Positions 52,926-62,792 of a stretch of DNA of 64,000 nucleotides are shown in pieces. This DNA comes from an uncultured Aquimarina sp. Its GTDB lineage: Bacteria > Bacteroidota > Bacteroidia > Flavobacteriales > Flavobacteriaceae. Made by a program: the position numbers and the translations under genes. The stretch spans positions 1 to 64,000 of the forward strand of contig CANLEM010000004.1 in the NCBI GenBank assembly GCA_947489685.1, written 5' to 3'. The notes beneath the pieces are model-generated. The model searched no databases. It saw only the letters and a program-made list of their open reading frames with translations, and was not told the DNA's origin. Each line of letters starts with the position of its first letter. Positions within the stretch are counted from its first letter, which is position 1.

Positions 52926-55274
52926 CTAAAATTTATAGGTATAATTAATAGATGGTATAAATTGTAATATGGATACTTTTTTAAGCTGTGTATCATCAAA
53001 ATAATAAAAGAATGGGTTTTTTCTTCCATAAATATTATATACAGAGAATGCCCAAGTACGTTCTCTATTTTTTGCAAACTTTTTATGAAATTGCACTCCT
53101 AGATCGAAACGATGATAGCTTTCGCCTCTAAAATTATTTCGTTCAGTACTAAAGGATGTTGTTCCGCCGGTGTTAAACAGTCCAATAGGAATCGGAAAAT
53201 TACTTGTGTTGGATAACGCCTCTCTATCTGGTAAATTAAAGTTGTTCCCTGTAGAAAACACCCAAGATCCTGAAAGCGTAATTTTATCATTTGGTTTGTA
53301 AATTCCTACCAAAGACAAATCATGTCGTCTATCATATCTCGAAAAGAATTTTCGTCCTTGATTTAATTCATCAAATTGTCTTTCGGACCAGGATAAAGTA
53401 TATCCTAACCAACCGGTTAGCTTTCCGGTCTTTTTTCTTAATAACAATTCTGCGCCATAAGCCCAGCCTTCTCCTGTAGTAATATTTTCTTCCCAATCAA
53501 TTTCTCTTCCCGTCTCCAAATCTTCTAATAATAAGAATGACGCTCCTTCTTTATAAGAAATAACATCATCCATTTTCTTATAATATCCCTCTAAAGTTAT
53601 AGAGTAACCTTCTTCGAAAAAATCTTTTGCTAAACCTATTGCATACTGTTGAGATACTTGTGGTTTTAACTTATCTGTAGAAGATACCCAAAGATCTGTG
53701 GGAAGACCGATTCCTGAATTAGAGAGTAAATGGATATACTGGTTCATTTTTGCATATGAAGCCTTTAGAGCCAGGTCCGGTTTTATATTCCAGGCTATCG
53801 TAGCTCTGGGTTCAAAATTGAGATAACTTTTTGATTTAAAATTAAAATGGGTAACTCGTACTCCGGGATTAAAACTCAGGGTATTAGAAATTTTCCAATT
53901 ATCCTCGGCATATACTGCACTTTCTATAGATTTAATTTCTTGCTTAACATCTGTGTTATCTTCATCTGTAGCCCTTAACCTAGATTGCTTTGGAACAAAA
54001 TTATGATAGGTAGACGCTACTCCAAAACGTATAGAATGTTGTGGATTTGGATAATAATCAAAATCTGCTTTAATACCATAATCGTTAATTCCTGAGTTTA
54101 GTTTAAACAAAAAACGATTGTCATTAAGTTTTTCGTCATATTTAAGTCCAAAATTGTAATTGCTAAAAATAAGAGATGTATTCGAGAAAAATTTATCGCT
54201 AAACTGATGATTCCATCGTAACGTAGATGTTATATTACCCCAAAACAATCGAGTTTTAAAGCGCTCACCATTCGATTTTTCATCCCCTGTAAATCTATCT
54301 TGTCCAAAATAATTACTCCAATACAATTTATTTTTTTCATTAAAAACATGATGGATTTTAAAATTTAAATCCATAAAATAGAATCCCGCTTTAAAATCTG
54401 AACTTTGAAATGGTTTTGACAACAAATCAGCATACGTTCTACGGCCACTAAAAATAAACGACGTTTTTCCTTTTTTTATGGGTCCCTCTAGTAACAATGA
54501 CGAAGATATCAAACCAACATTTACTTTTCCTGTTAATCGTTCCTTGTTTCCATTTTTGGTGTCTATTTTTAAAACAGAAGACAACCTACCCCCAAATCTA
54601 GCTGGAAATCCACCTTTAAAAGTTTCTATAGATTTTATAGCATCTCCATTAAATACCGAAAAGATACCAAATAAATGATTAGAGTTATACACCGGAGCTT
54701 CATCTAATATGATTAGATTTTGATCCGGTGTACCCCCTCTTACAAAAAAACCTGCACTACCCTCATTACCTCTTTGTATTCCTGGCATTAATTGTAACGC
54801 TTTAATAACGTCTTTCTCTCCCAAAATTGCCGGAATATCCTGTATTTCTGAAGGTTTAATTGTAACCACACTCATTTGTGTTACCTGACTTTCATTTACC
54901 CCTCGATCTGCATCTATTATTACCTCGTCGAGGCTTTCTGTAGACAACTCCATATCAATATTGAGCTTAATATCATCCACAAGTTCTATCGTTTTCTTTA
55001 CGGTTCCGTAGCCAACAAAAGAAATAATTAATTCATGAGTACCTTCAGGAATTGTAAGTGAAAAGAAACCATAATCATTTGTTGTCGTTCCTACCTTACT
55101 GGTTGGAATATAAATAGATACCATTGGTAAATATTCTTGGCTCCCTGATTCCTTAATATACCCGCTTATTGTATGTTTTTCTGATAATGAATCGGTTGTG
55201 TTTGATTGACTAAATAGTACATTAACATTCACTAATAGTACCCAAAAAGCAAGGATTACTTGTTTTGTTCTCAA
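52926..55274 (-). CDS. TonB-dependent receptor without STN domain, cassette A
   Basis: A 782-residue outer-membrane receptor. The signal peptide ends VLFSQ. It then goes straight to the carboxypeptidase-regulatory-like domain (HTISGYIKESGSQEYLPMVS, about 35-120), the plug (PAILGEKDVIKALQLMPGIQ, FFVRGGTPDQNLIILDE, about 140-255) and the barrel ending in INYTYKF. It is colinear with the cassette B receptor except that the roughly 80-residue STN domain is absent, so it cannot signal by the usual STN-FecR contact. The neighbouring mini-FecR also lacks the sensor half. Substrate unknown. Confidence 0.92.
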   Translation of the reverse strand: MRTKQVILAFWVLLVNVNVLFSQSNTTDSLSEKHTISGYIKESGSQEYLPMVSIYIPTSKVGTTTNDYGFFSLTIPEGTHELIISFVGYGTVKKTIELVDDIKLNIDMELSTESLDEVIIDADRGVNESQVTQMSVVTIKPSEIQDIPAILGEKDVIKALQLMPGIQRGNEGSAGFFVRGGTPDQNLIILDEAPVYNSNHLFGIFSVFNGDAIKSIETFKGGFPARFGGRLSSVLKIDTKNGNKERLTGKVNVGLISSSLLLEGPIKKGKTSFIFSGRRTYADLLSKPFQSSDFKAGFYFMDLNFKIHHVFNEKNKLYWSNYFGQDRFTGDEKSNGERFKTRLFWGNITSTLRWNHQFSDKFFSNTSLIFSNYNFGLKYDEKLNDNRFLFKLNSGINDYGIKADFDYYPNPQHSIRFGVASTYHNFVPKQSRLRATDEDNTDVKQEIKSIESAVYAEDNWKISNTLSFNPGVRVTHFNFKSKSYLNFEPRATIAWNIKPDLALKASYAKMNQYIHLLSNSGIGLPTDLWVSSTDKLKPQVSQQYAIGLAKDFFEEGYSITLEGYYKKMDDVISYKEGASFLLLEDLETGREIDWEENITTGEGWAYGAELLLRKKTGKLTGWLGYTLSWSERQFDELNQGRKFFSRYDRRHDLSLVGIYKPNDKITLSGSWVFSTGNNFNLPDREALSNTSNFPIPIGLFNTGGTTSFSTERNNFRGESYHRFDLGVQFHKKFAKNRERTWAFSVYNIYGRKNPFFYYFDDTQLKKVSILQFIPSINYTYKF

Positions 55275-55339
55275 TTTACTATATGTTTTTATGATTATTT
55301 TTGGCTTGTTCTGATTGTGTCTTTTCTCAACTTATAGCA

Positions 55340-55510
55340 TCACAGTACTATTCTTTGAAACCATAATCTTTGAAGCTTTTGATAATAAAAAGTATTGTCT
55401 TCACTTTGAGATTTCCAGTGTTGTACGAATGTTTCTTCTTCAGGAGTAGATTTTCCAGAAAAATATTTAATTAACGAATACTCTAAACTACTTTGACTTT
55501 GCATGTTCAT
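55340..55510 (-). CDS. Mini-FecR: 56-residue stand-alone sigma-binding domain
   Basis: A short open frame beginning ATGAACATG and ending TGA, encoding 56 residues. Its core LIKYFSGKSTPEEETFVQHW plus YYQKLQRLW aligns with the N-terminal cytoplasmic segment of the full-length FecR of the same island (IITRYLKDDVQEDERKFVNDW ... FEEIKQVW). There is no TM helix and no periplasmic FecR domain. It lies between the ECF sigma gene and the STN-less receptor, exactly where a complete FecR gene would be expected. No leftover FecR coding sequence is seen after its stop. It could be a functional truncated regulator or a relic. The upstream sequence has no strong ribosome-binding site, as is normal here. Confidence 0.65.
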   Translation of the reverse strand: MNMQSQSSLEYSLIKYFSGKSTPEEETFVQHWKSQSEDNTFYYQKLQRLWFQRIVL

Positions 55511-55627
55511 AACTGGTTTGTTTTTGCAGTAGAGGCATAAAAATTACGCTACCGCTGTTTATTCATATGTTATGACGAACAACAAACCAAATACACGTAA
55601 GGGTAGTATAAAAAAATGCGTTATTTT

Positions 55628-56248
55628 TTATAAAAACTTAATAATCAAATAAATAAAACTTATAGCGACAGAGATTTTTATCTTTTTAAGAGCATTACTG
55701 ATATGAGTCTCAACCGTTCTTTTACTCAAACTAAGCTCATCGGCAATCTCTTGATTGCTTTTGCCACCAAATCTACTTAGTATAAAAATTTTCTGATTTT
55801 GTGCAGGAAGTGTTTTTATGATTTTATGGATTTTCTCTTGCAATTCTGTATACCTAATAAGATCCGTATCCTCATCTTCGGTATATGTTGAAGATTCATA
55901 AAGAATAGCGTCTTTATGCTGCTGTCTAATTTTATGCAGTTTAATATAATCTAAACAACGATTTCGAACAGCGGTATACAAAAAAGACTTTAGGGAAGTG
56001 TGTATTACTAACTCATCTCTTTTTTCGTAAAGTTTAACAAAAGTCTCTTGAGTAATATCCTTGGCAGTATCCAAATCAAGTACATACTTTTTGGCATATA
56101 TAGTAAGTACCTTAAAATATTCTTTAAATACAGATTCAAAAACCTTTTCGTTTTTGTTTCGAATTTGCTCTATGATAAGTTGATCGCTCAGCGTAGATTT
56201 ATAAAGGTTAGTTTGTGTGAATATAAATGTAACGTTATCAATGTACAA
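55628..56248 (-). CDS. ECF-family RNA polymerase sigma-70 factor
   Basis: A 206-residue ECF sigma factor. Region 2 is about residues 35-100 (FKEYFKVLTIYAKKYV, DITQETFVKLYE, SLKSFLYTAVRNRCLDYIK) and region 4 about 132-190 (LPAQNQKIFILSRFGGKSNQEIADELSLSKRTVETHISNAL, split here by its helix-turn-helix). A hydrophobic tail (AISFIYLIIKFL) ends the protein, as often in Bacteroidetes ECF factors. It heads the island on the minus strand and presumably drives the receptor/lipoprotein cassettes, controlled by the mini-FecR and/or the full-length FecR. Confidence 0.92.
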   Translation of the reverse strand: MYIDNVTFIFTQTNLYKSTLSDQLIIEQIRNKNEKVFESVFKEYFKVLTIYAKKYVLDLDTAKDITQETFVKLYEKRDELVIHTSLKSFLYTAVRNRCLDYIKLHKIRQQHKDAILYESSTYTEDEDTDLIRYTELQEKIHKIIKTLPAQNQKIFILSRFGGKSNQEIADELSLSKRTVETHISNALKKIKISVAISFIYLIIKFL

Positions 56249-56304
56249 CTAGTATACCCAAAACAAAATACGATAAAAATTTTAACCTGTTGCAACAGAA
56301 GTTA

Positions 56305-58008
<1,704 letters not shown>

Positions 58009-58156
58009 TTACAAGGGTTTATTTATTATGTTTTTGGGCTAAGCATATCATTTTAAACCATGCTTTTGTTCAGTTTTACGAAATTTATAATTTGGATAGA
58101 ATCTTAATTAGTAAAGAATTAACTAATAGTTAACAAATGTAGAAAGAGTTTCCATT

Positions 58157-58164
58157 TATTTTTG
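58157..58164 (+). promoter_or_regulatory. -7 element (TATTTTTG) for the TlpA-like lipoprotein
   Basis: TATTTTTG matches TAnnTTTG, 30 bases ahead of the ATG at 58195. No TTG is at the expected -33 distance. Confidence 0.45.
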
Positions 58165-58194
58165 GGCAGTTGGTCAGTTAATTAGGTTCCCAAA

Positions 58195-59640
58195 ATGCAG
58201 TTCTACCCATTAAGATATATTGCCGTATTATCGATTCTATGCTGCTGTTTATGTAGTTGTGAATCTTCTGATAAAGTAATCAGGGAATACACCTATTTTG
58301 GTGGTGAAATTGTAAACCCTAATTCGGACTATGTCATCATTTCTAAAGGTGACGAACCTGGAGACACCATACCCTTGGATAAAAACAATCGATTTTTCTA
58401 CAAAATAAAAAATCTAGAAGAAGGGCTTTATTCGTTTAAGCACAAACCCGAAAATCAACTGGTGATTTTAGAAAAAGGAGACAGTTTACTTATCCGGCTT
58501 AACACCTTAGAGTTTGATGAATCTCTCGTGTTTACTGGTGATGGCTCTAGAAAAAACAATTTTTTAATCGATATGTTCTTACAAAATGAGCAAGAGAGAG
58601 CAAAATTAGAAAGAACAGATCTACAATTATCTCCTTCTTATTTTAAAAAAAATCAAGATTCTTTATTAGCACAGAAAGTTAAAGCCTATACCAAACTTAC
58701 CTCTAAGTACAAGTTGAGTGCACTTGCAAAAAAACTTACGCAAGCTAGTTTTATATTTGATTACTATACGCGTCACGAATTATATTTTCATAGTCGTTAT
58801 GGTATTGGAGGCATGGATTCTGCAAAAGACCTGCAGAAGTCTTTCTTTGATTTTAGAAAAGACATTAATTTTAATGATGATGATCTTAAAAATTTGTATG
58901 CCTATAATAGATACTTGAATTATTATGTTACGAATTCTTCGTTGTCAAATTATAATAAAGAATTCTCTTATTATAGAGCGCGAATCGGAAACGTAATTTA
59001 TAGATTAGACTTAATCGATAGTTTAGTAAAACATCCTTATATCAAAAATAACCTCTTAAGAAGAGTAACTACTAATTTTTTATTAGACAGTAAAAAAAAT
59101 CATGAGTCGAGTAAGGTATTAAAGCATTACTTATCCGTTAGTTCTAATAAAAAATCACAAAAAGAACTCATAAAACTATCCAAAGCGATATCAAGGTTAA
59201 GACCTAATAAAACTATTCCTGATCAAGAATTAATTACATCCAATGGAGATCGAATTAAACTTTCTTCTCTTTTCAATAAATCAATTACCGCTCTGTATTT
59301 TTGGTCTATGGAAAGTAAAGATCATTATATTCGAGCTCATAAAAAAGCCTCTTATCTAAGTGCTTTATATCCCGAGATTGATTTTATTGCTATAAATACC
59401 GATGATGACCAAACAAAAAATTGGTTAAAAACTATTAAAAGGCATCATTATAATTTGGGCAAAGAATATGAATTTAAATACCCTAAATGCTCTTCAGCAG
59501 AACTTGTTATACATTCTAGTAACAAAGTAATTCTTGTTGACCAAGACGGAAAAATAATAAATGAAAAAGCGAATTTATTTTCTTCTGTTTTCGAAAAACA
59601 ACTTATGCAATATACCAGATTAGCGAGTTTGGATAACTAA
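58195..59640 (+). CDS. TlpA/thioredoxin-fold lipoprotein lacking the catalytic cysteines
   Basis: A 481-residue lipoprotein; the signal ends in a Cys-rich LCCCLCSC stretch (lipobox Cys near residue 23). Residues about 30-120 form a DUF4369-like beta-domain, a long helical region follows to about 335, and the last 140 residues read as a thioredoxin-like fold: IPDQELITSNGDRIKLSSLF, then ALYFWSMESKDH where active TlpA proteins have a WxxWCxPC motif. Both redox cysteines are thus replaced (Ser-Met-Glu-Ser). The C-terminal NKVILVDQDGKIINEKANL matches the expected late strands. It may bind a partner or a peptide rather than catalyse thiol exchange. It stands alone, convergent with the aldolase gene. 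Confidence 0.78.
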   Translation: MQFYPLRYIAVLSILCCCLCSCESSDKVIREYTYFGGEIVNPNSDYVIISKGDEPGDTIPLDKNNRFFYKIKNLEEGLYSFKHKPENQLVILEKGDSLLIRLNTLEFDESLVFTGDGSRKNNFLIDMFLQNEQERAKLERTDLQLSPSYFKKNQDSLLAQKVKAYTKLTSKYKLSALAKKLTQASFIFDYYTRHELYFHSRYGIGGMDSAKDLQKSFFDFRKDINFNDDDLKNLYAYNRYLNYYVTNSSLSNYNKEFSYYRARIGNVIYRLDLIDSLVKHPYIKNNLLRRVTTNFLLDSKKNHESSKVLKHYLSVSSNKKSQKELIKLSKAISRLRPNKTIPDQELITSNGDRIKLSSLFNKSITALYFWSMESKDHYIRAHKKASYLSALYPEIDFIAINTDDDQTKNWLKTIKRHHYNLGKEYEFKYPKCSSAELVIHSSNKVILVDQDGKIINEKANLFSSVFEKQLMQYTRLASLDN

Positions 59641-59641
59641 A

Positions 59642-59672
59642 AAAAGCTACTCTTTTCAAAGTAGCTTTAATC
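59642..59672. terminator. Bidirectional terminator
   Basis: aaagctact (59643-59651) pairs with agtagcttt (59660-59668) around an eight-base loop, between convergent genes. Confidence 0.65.
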
Positions 59673-59701
59673 AATTTATATGTTTTTGGTATACCTAAAG
59701 G

Positions 59702-60355
59702 TTAGTTTCCTTTTTTATAATCTGCAAGAAACTTTGCTAATCCGATATCTGTTAATGGATGTTTTAATAGCCCTTCAATCGAAGAAAGAGGTCCTGTCAT
59801 TACATCTGCGCCAATCTTCGCACAATCAATTACGTGCATTGTATGCCTTACCGAAGCAGCCAAAATTTGCGTATCGAACCCATAATTATCATAAATTAGT
59901 CTAATTTCTGCAATAAGATTAAGTCCATCTGTAGAGATATCATCCAATCTTCCGATAAAAGGAGATACATATGTCGCACCTGCTTTTGCCGCCAACAACG
60001 CCTGGCCCGCAGAAAATACTAGCGTACAGTTGGTCTTAATACCCTTATCACTAAAATATTTGATCGCTTTTACGCCATCTTTAATCATCGGAACCTTCAC
60101 AATAATCTGATCATGAAGTTTAGCCAGTTCCTCTCCTTCCTTAATAATACCTTCAAAATCTGTCGAAATAACCTCTGCACTTACATCTCCGGTTACAATA
60201 TCACATATTTTTTTATAGTGATTTGTTATATTTTCTTTTCCTGTGATACCTTCTTTAGCCATCAAAGATGGGTTTGTGGTAACTCCATCCAAAACACCAA
60301 GATCTTGTGCTTCTTTAATCTGATCAAGGTTTGCAGTATCAATAAAAAACTTCAT
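59702..60355 (-). CDS. Transaldolase / fructose-6-phosphate aldolase family protein
   Basis: A 217-residue small transaldolase. The N-terminal [23 protein letters not shown] near residue 26, the Schiff-base Lys in IIVKVPM near 85, and [23 protein letters not shown] split across residues 111-133 are hallmarks. This subfamily (FSA/TalC) either transfers dihydroxyacetone units in the pentose phosphate pathway or cleaves fructose-6-phosphate; which applies is not decidable here. It is a single gene. Confidence 0.92.
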   Translation of the reverse strand: MKFFIDTANLDQIKEAQDLGVLDGVTTNPSLMAKEGITGKENITNHYKKICDIVTGDVSAEVISTDFEGIIKEGEELAKLHDQIIVKVPMIKDGVKAIKYFSDKGIKTNCTLVFSAGQALLAAKAGATYVSPFIGRLDDISTDGLNLIAEIRLIYDNYGFDTQILAASVRHTMHVIDCAKIGADVMTGPLSSIEGLLKHPLTDIGLAKFLADYKKGN

Positions 60356-60490
60356 AGTATTGTATTTAATTTGTTGTGTATAGTAATTATATGTTTTTAA
60401 TATTGGTGCGAATATAAAGATATTCCTTGTTGATTGATAATATCCTTAATTAATTGCACGTAAAGGCTTATATTTTTTAAATAAAACGTG

Positions 60491-61312
60491 CTATAACTTG
60501 TAATGATTCATTAATAATCTCTCATATACTTTATCTGGCAATATTCTTTTTAGAACAATAGAGAATTTTTGCATAAATACTCCTACTTTATAATGCACTT
60601 TAGGGTTTTTGGTTTGTATCACTTTATAAACTACCCTTGCCATTTCTAGAGGATCACTTCCCGAATCTACGTGATCATCCATTAGAGTCAGCGAATCACC
60701 GTAGGATTTTTTATATGGCGAATCAGAAAGTACGGGTGCATGATATCGTCCTGCAGCAATATTTGTTGCAAAATCACCCGGAGCAATATTGGTCATTTTT
60801 ATATTAAAACTTTTTAGTTCCATACGCCAAGCCTCGGTAGTAACTTCTAACGCTGCCTTAGAAGCGCTATAAACTCCTCTAAAAGGTAATCCCATATACC
60901 CTGCAATAGAAGTGATATTAATAATAAGACCACTTTTTTGCTCTCGCATTAAAGGCAGCACAGCTTTAGTAACATTAATAGCTCCAAAATAATTCGTCAT
61001 GAAATTGCGCTGTATTTCTTCTTCAGGAATTTCTTCCATTGGTCCAGTAATTCCCGCACCTGCATTATTTATCAAAATATCTATACGCCCATGCTCCTTT
61101 TGGATCTCGTCTATTGCTGATCGAATTGTGATCGTATCTGCTACATCCAACTTTAATAAAGTAAAAGGTTCAAAATTTGGAAATCTAGATGGATTCCGAC
61201 TTGTACCATATACAATATATCCTTTCTCTTTAAGAAACGTACCTATTGATTTTCCTATTCCCGAAGAACCACCAGTAATTAAAACAACAGGAGATTTTTG
61301 ATCTGTATTCAT
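60491..61312 (-). CDS. SDR-family oxidoreductase
   Basis: A 273-residue classical short-chain dehydrogenase. The cofactor motif GGSSGIGKSIG is at residue 14, NNAGAG near 86, the catalytic Ser in INITSIAGYMG near 137, and the YSASK motif (Tyr and Lys) near 153. An Arg-rich TSRNPSRF segment after the second strand suggests NADP(H). Substrate unknown. The -7 element TATATTTG ends seven bases before the ATG, implying a leaderless or nearly leaderless mRNA. Confidence 0.9.
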   Translation of the reverse strand: MNTDQKSPVVLITGGSSGIGKSIGTFLKEKGYIVYGTSRNPSRFPNFEPFTLLKLDVADTITIRSAIDEIQKEHGRIDILINNAGAGITGPMEEIPEEEIQRNFMTNYFGAINVTKAVLPLMREQKSGLIINITSIAGYMGLPFRGVYSASKAALEVTTEAWRMELKSFNIKMTNIAPGDFATNIAAGRYHAPVLSDSPYKKSYGDSLTLMDDHVDSGSDPLEMARVVYKVIQTKNPKVHYKVGVFMQKFSIVLKRILPDKVYERLLMNHYKL

Positions 61313-61318
61313 GATTGC

Positions 61319-61326
61319 AAATATAC
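61319..61326 (-). promoter_or_regulatory. -7 element (TATATTTG) directly before the SDR start
   Basis: On the minus strand TATATTTG matches TAnnTTTG and lies immediately upstream of the SDR start codon (61312), so transcription would begin at or within one or two bases of the ATG. No TTG at -33 is clear. Confidence 0.4.
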
Positions 61327-61411
61327 AATTATGATTTACGAATAATACCTAAAAAAATACTGATTTATTACGAAATTAAAAAAGAGATAAAGGAAAAATA
61401 AGGGCACAAAA

Positions 61412-61509
61412 AAAGGCAAGCTACCTACATCACACCGCTACAACCGTTTACCTTTGCTGCGTTCCCGCCCTGGAGGATTCAACAGGAGCTAGTTGTGTAG
61501 GACTTGCCA
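61412..61509 (-). ncRNA. ffs: Signal recognition particle RNA, small bacterial type (4.5S-like)
   Basis: The minus strand reads ggcaagtcctacac at the 5' side and closes with gtgtgatgtaggtagcttgcc, forming a long hairpin. The conserved apical region CCAGGGCGGGAACGCAGCA carries the GGAA-type tetraloop context and the Ffh-binding asymmetric bulge of bacterial SRP RNA. Length of about 98 bases fits the Alu-less form. A consensus promoter is directly upstream. It partners with Ffh to target membrane and secreted proteins. Confidence 0.88.
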
Positions 61510-61512
61510 CTG

Positions 61513-61542
61513 CAAAGATACAATCTTTACTATATAAAACAA
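61513..61542 (-). promoter_or_regulatory. Consensus promoter of the SRP RNA gene
   Basis: Minus strand: TTG (61540-61542), 19-base spacer, TATCTTTG (61513-61520), an exact TTG-N17-23-TAnnTTTG promoter placed four to five bases ahead of the RNA 5' end. Confidence 0.75.
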
Positions 61543-61596
61543 CGATTTTTTAAACCCAATTAAAATAAATATCTTGCTTCAAATTAAAACCTCGTA

Positions 61597-62676
61597 ATGA
61601 ACATTCGTAACTCCTTATTCATCATAACATTAAGCATATTCATTTTTTCTTGCGGAAGTAACCAGGACAAGAAAAAAAAATATTTTTCTATAGTTACCGA
61701 AAATAATCAGGCTATATTTAAACTTGGCGAAACGATAAAAGCCACTATAAAAAATGATCAAAATATTACTGTCGATTCGGTAACTTATGTTTTGGATAAT
61801 ACATCAACCCCTTCAACATCAAATTATAGTTTTGAAGAAAAAATAGATACCGAAAAACTAGGTACACATATACTTAAAGCTCATGTCTTTTATGATGGTA
61901 ATATTGACACTATAACCAAAAAAATCACTTTACTTAACAATGCATCTCCAAAATTATACTCCTACAAGATTATTGCCGAATATCCTCATGACAAAGGAGC
62001 TTTTACTCAAGGGTTAGAATTTTTTGGTGACACCTTGTATGAAAGTACCGGAAAAAAAGGAAAATCCTCATTAAGAAAAGTAAACTATACCACCGGAGAA
62101 GTGCTAATTAAAAAAGATATTTCTAATGACTATTTTGCAGAAGGTATCACCATCATAAATAATAAGGTGTACCAACTTACCTGGTTGGCAAAAGAAGGTT
62201 TCATATACGATCTTTCAACATTAGAAAAAACAGGAAGTTTTGCTTATAATAAAAGTAAAGAAGGTTGGGGCTTATGTAATGATGGTCAACGTATATATAA
62301 AAGTGATGGTACCGAAAAAATCTGGATTCTAGATCCAGAAACATTGGCCGAAAAAGAATATATCCAAGTGGTTACTAATAAAGGAGTCAAAACAAAATTT
62401 AATGAATTAGAATGGGTAGACGGAAAAATATATGCAAACACCTGGCCAAGACATGGGTCTACGAACAAATCTAATCTCAAAACCAGTATTACAGTCATTA
62501 ACCCAAAAAACGGAGCCATAGAGGCCGTTGTAGATTTAAGAGGGCTACGCGATAAAGTTACTCAACATCCAGATCTTGATGTTTTAAATGGTATTGCGTA
62601 TAAAGCAGATACAAAGCAACTATTTATTACTGGTAAAAATTGGGATAAACTTTTCGAAATAGAAATTATTAAATAG
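61597..62676 (+). CDS. Glutaminyl-peptide cyclotransferase (beta-propeller type), lipoprotein
   Basis: A 359-residue lipoprotein (signal ends FIFSC, Cys19). After an N-terminal beta-domain (about 25-110) comes a five-bladed propeller of the plant/bacterial-type glutaminyl cyclase family: YPHDKGAFTQGLEFFGDTLYESTG near residue 128, FAEGITIINNKVYQLTW near 188, ELEWVDGKIYANTWPR near 272 and LDVLNGIAYKADTKQLFITGKNWDKLFE at the end (two overlapping pieces). The key Glu of TQGLE and the Trp/Asn residues are retained. It would cyclise N-terminal Gln of exported proteins to pyroglutamate in the periplasm. In Bacteroidetes many exported proteins begin with Gln after signal cleavage, which fits. Confidence 0.9.
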   Translation: MNIRNSLFIITLSIFIFSCGSNQDKKKKYFSIVTENNQAIFKLGETIKATIKNDQNITVDSVTYVLDNTSTPSTSNYSFEEKIDTEKLGTHILKAHVFYDGNIDTITKKITLLNNASPKLYSYKIIAEYPHDKGAFTQGLEFFGDTLYESTGKKGKSSLRKVNYTTGEVLIKKDISNDYFAEGITIINNKVYQLTWLAKEGFIYDLSTLEKTGSFAYNKSKEGWGLCNDGQRIYKSDGTEKIWILDPETLAEKEYIQVVTNKGVKTKFNELEWVDGKIYANTWPRHGSTNKSNLKTSITVINPKNGAIEAVVDLRGLRDKVTQHPDLDVLNGIAYKADTKQLFITGKNWDKLFEIEIIK

Positions 62677-62742
62677 CTACTGCATAAATATTCGCAATAT
62701 TTTCGATTACGCTATTGCAACATCATAATAACTACCTCGTTA

Positions 62743-62774
62743 TTGTAATAGACAGATAATAAACCGTACCTTTG
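62743..62774 (+). promoter_or_regulatory. Promoter of the DEAD-box helicase gene
   Basis: TTG (62743-62745), 21-base spacer, TACCTTTG (62767-62774) matches the Bacteroidetes promoter pattern; the start codon follows 18 bases later. Confidence 0.65.
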
Positions 62775-62792
62775 CGGCTTATTTTTATTTAT

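Noticed and set aside
47295..55274. Classic SusC/SusD polysaccharide utilisation locus
   Set aside because: The lipoproteins are DUF4249, not SusD-like, and no glycoside hydrolase or sugar transporter is nearby.
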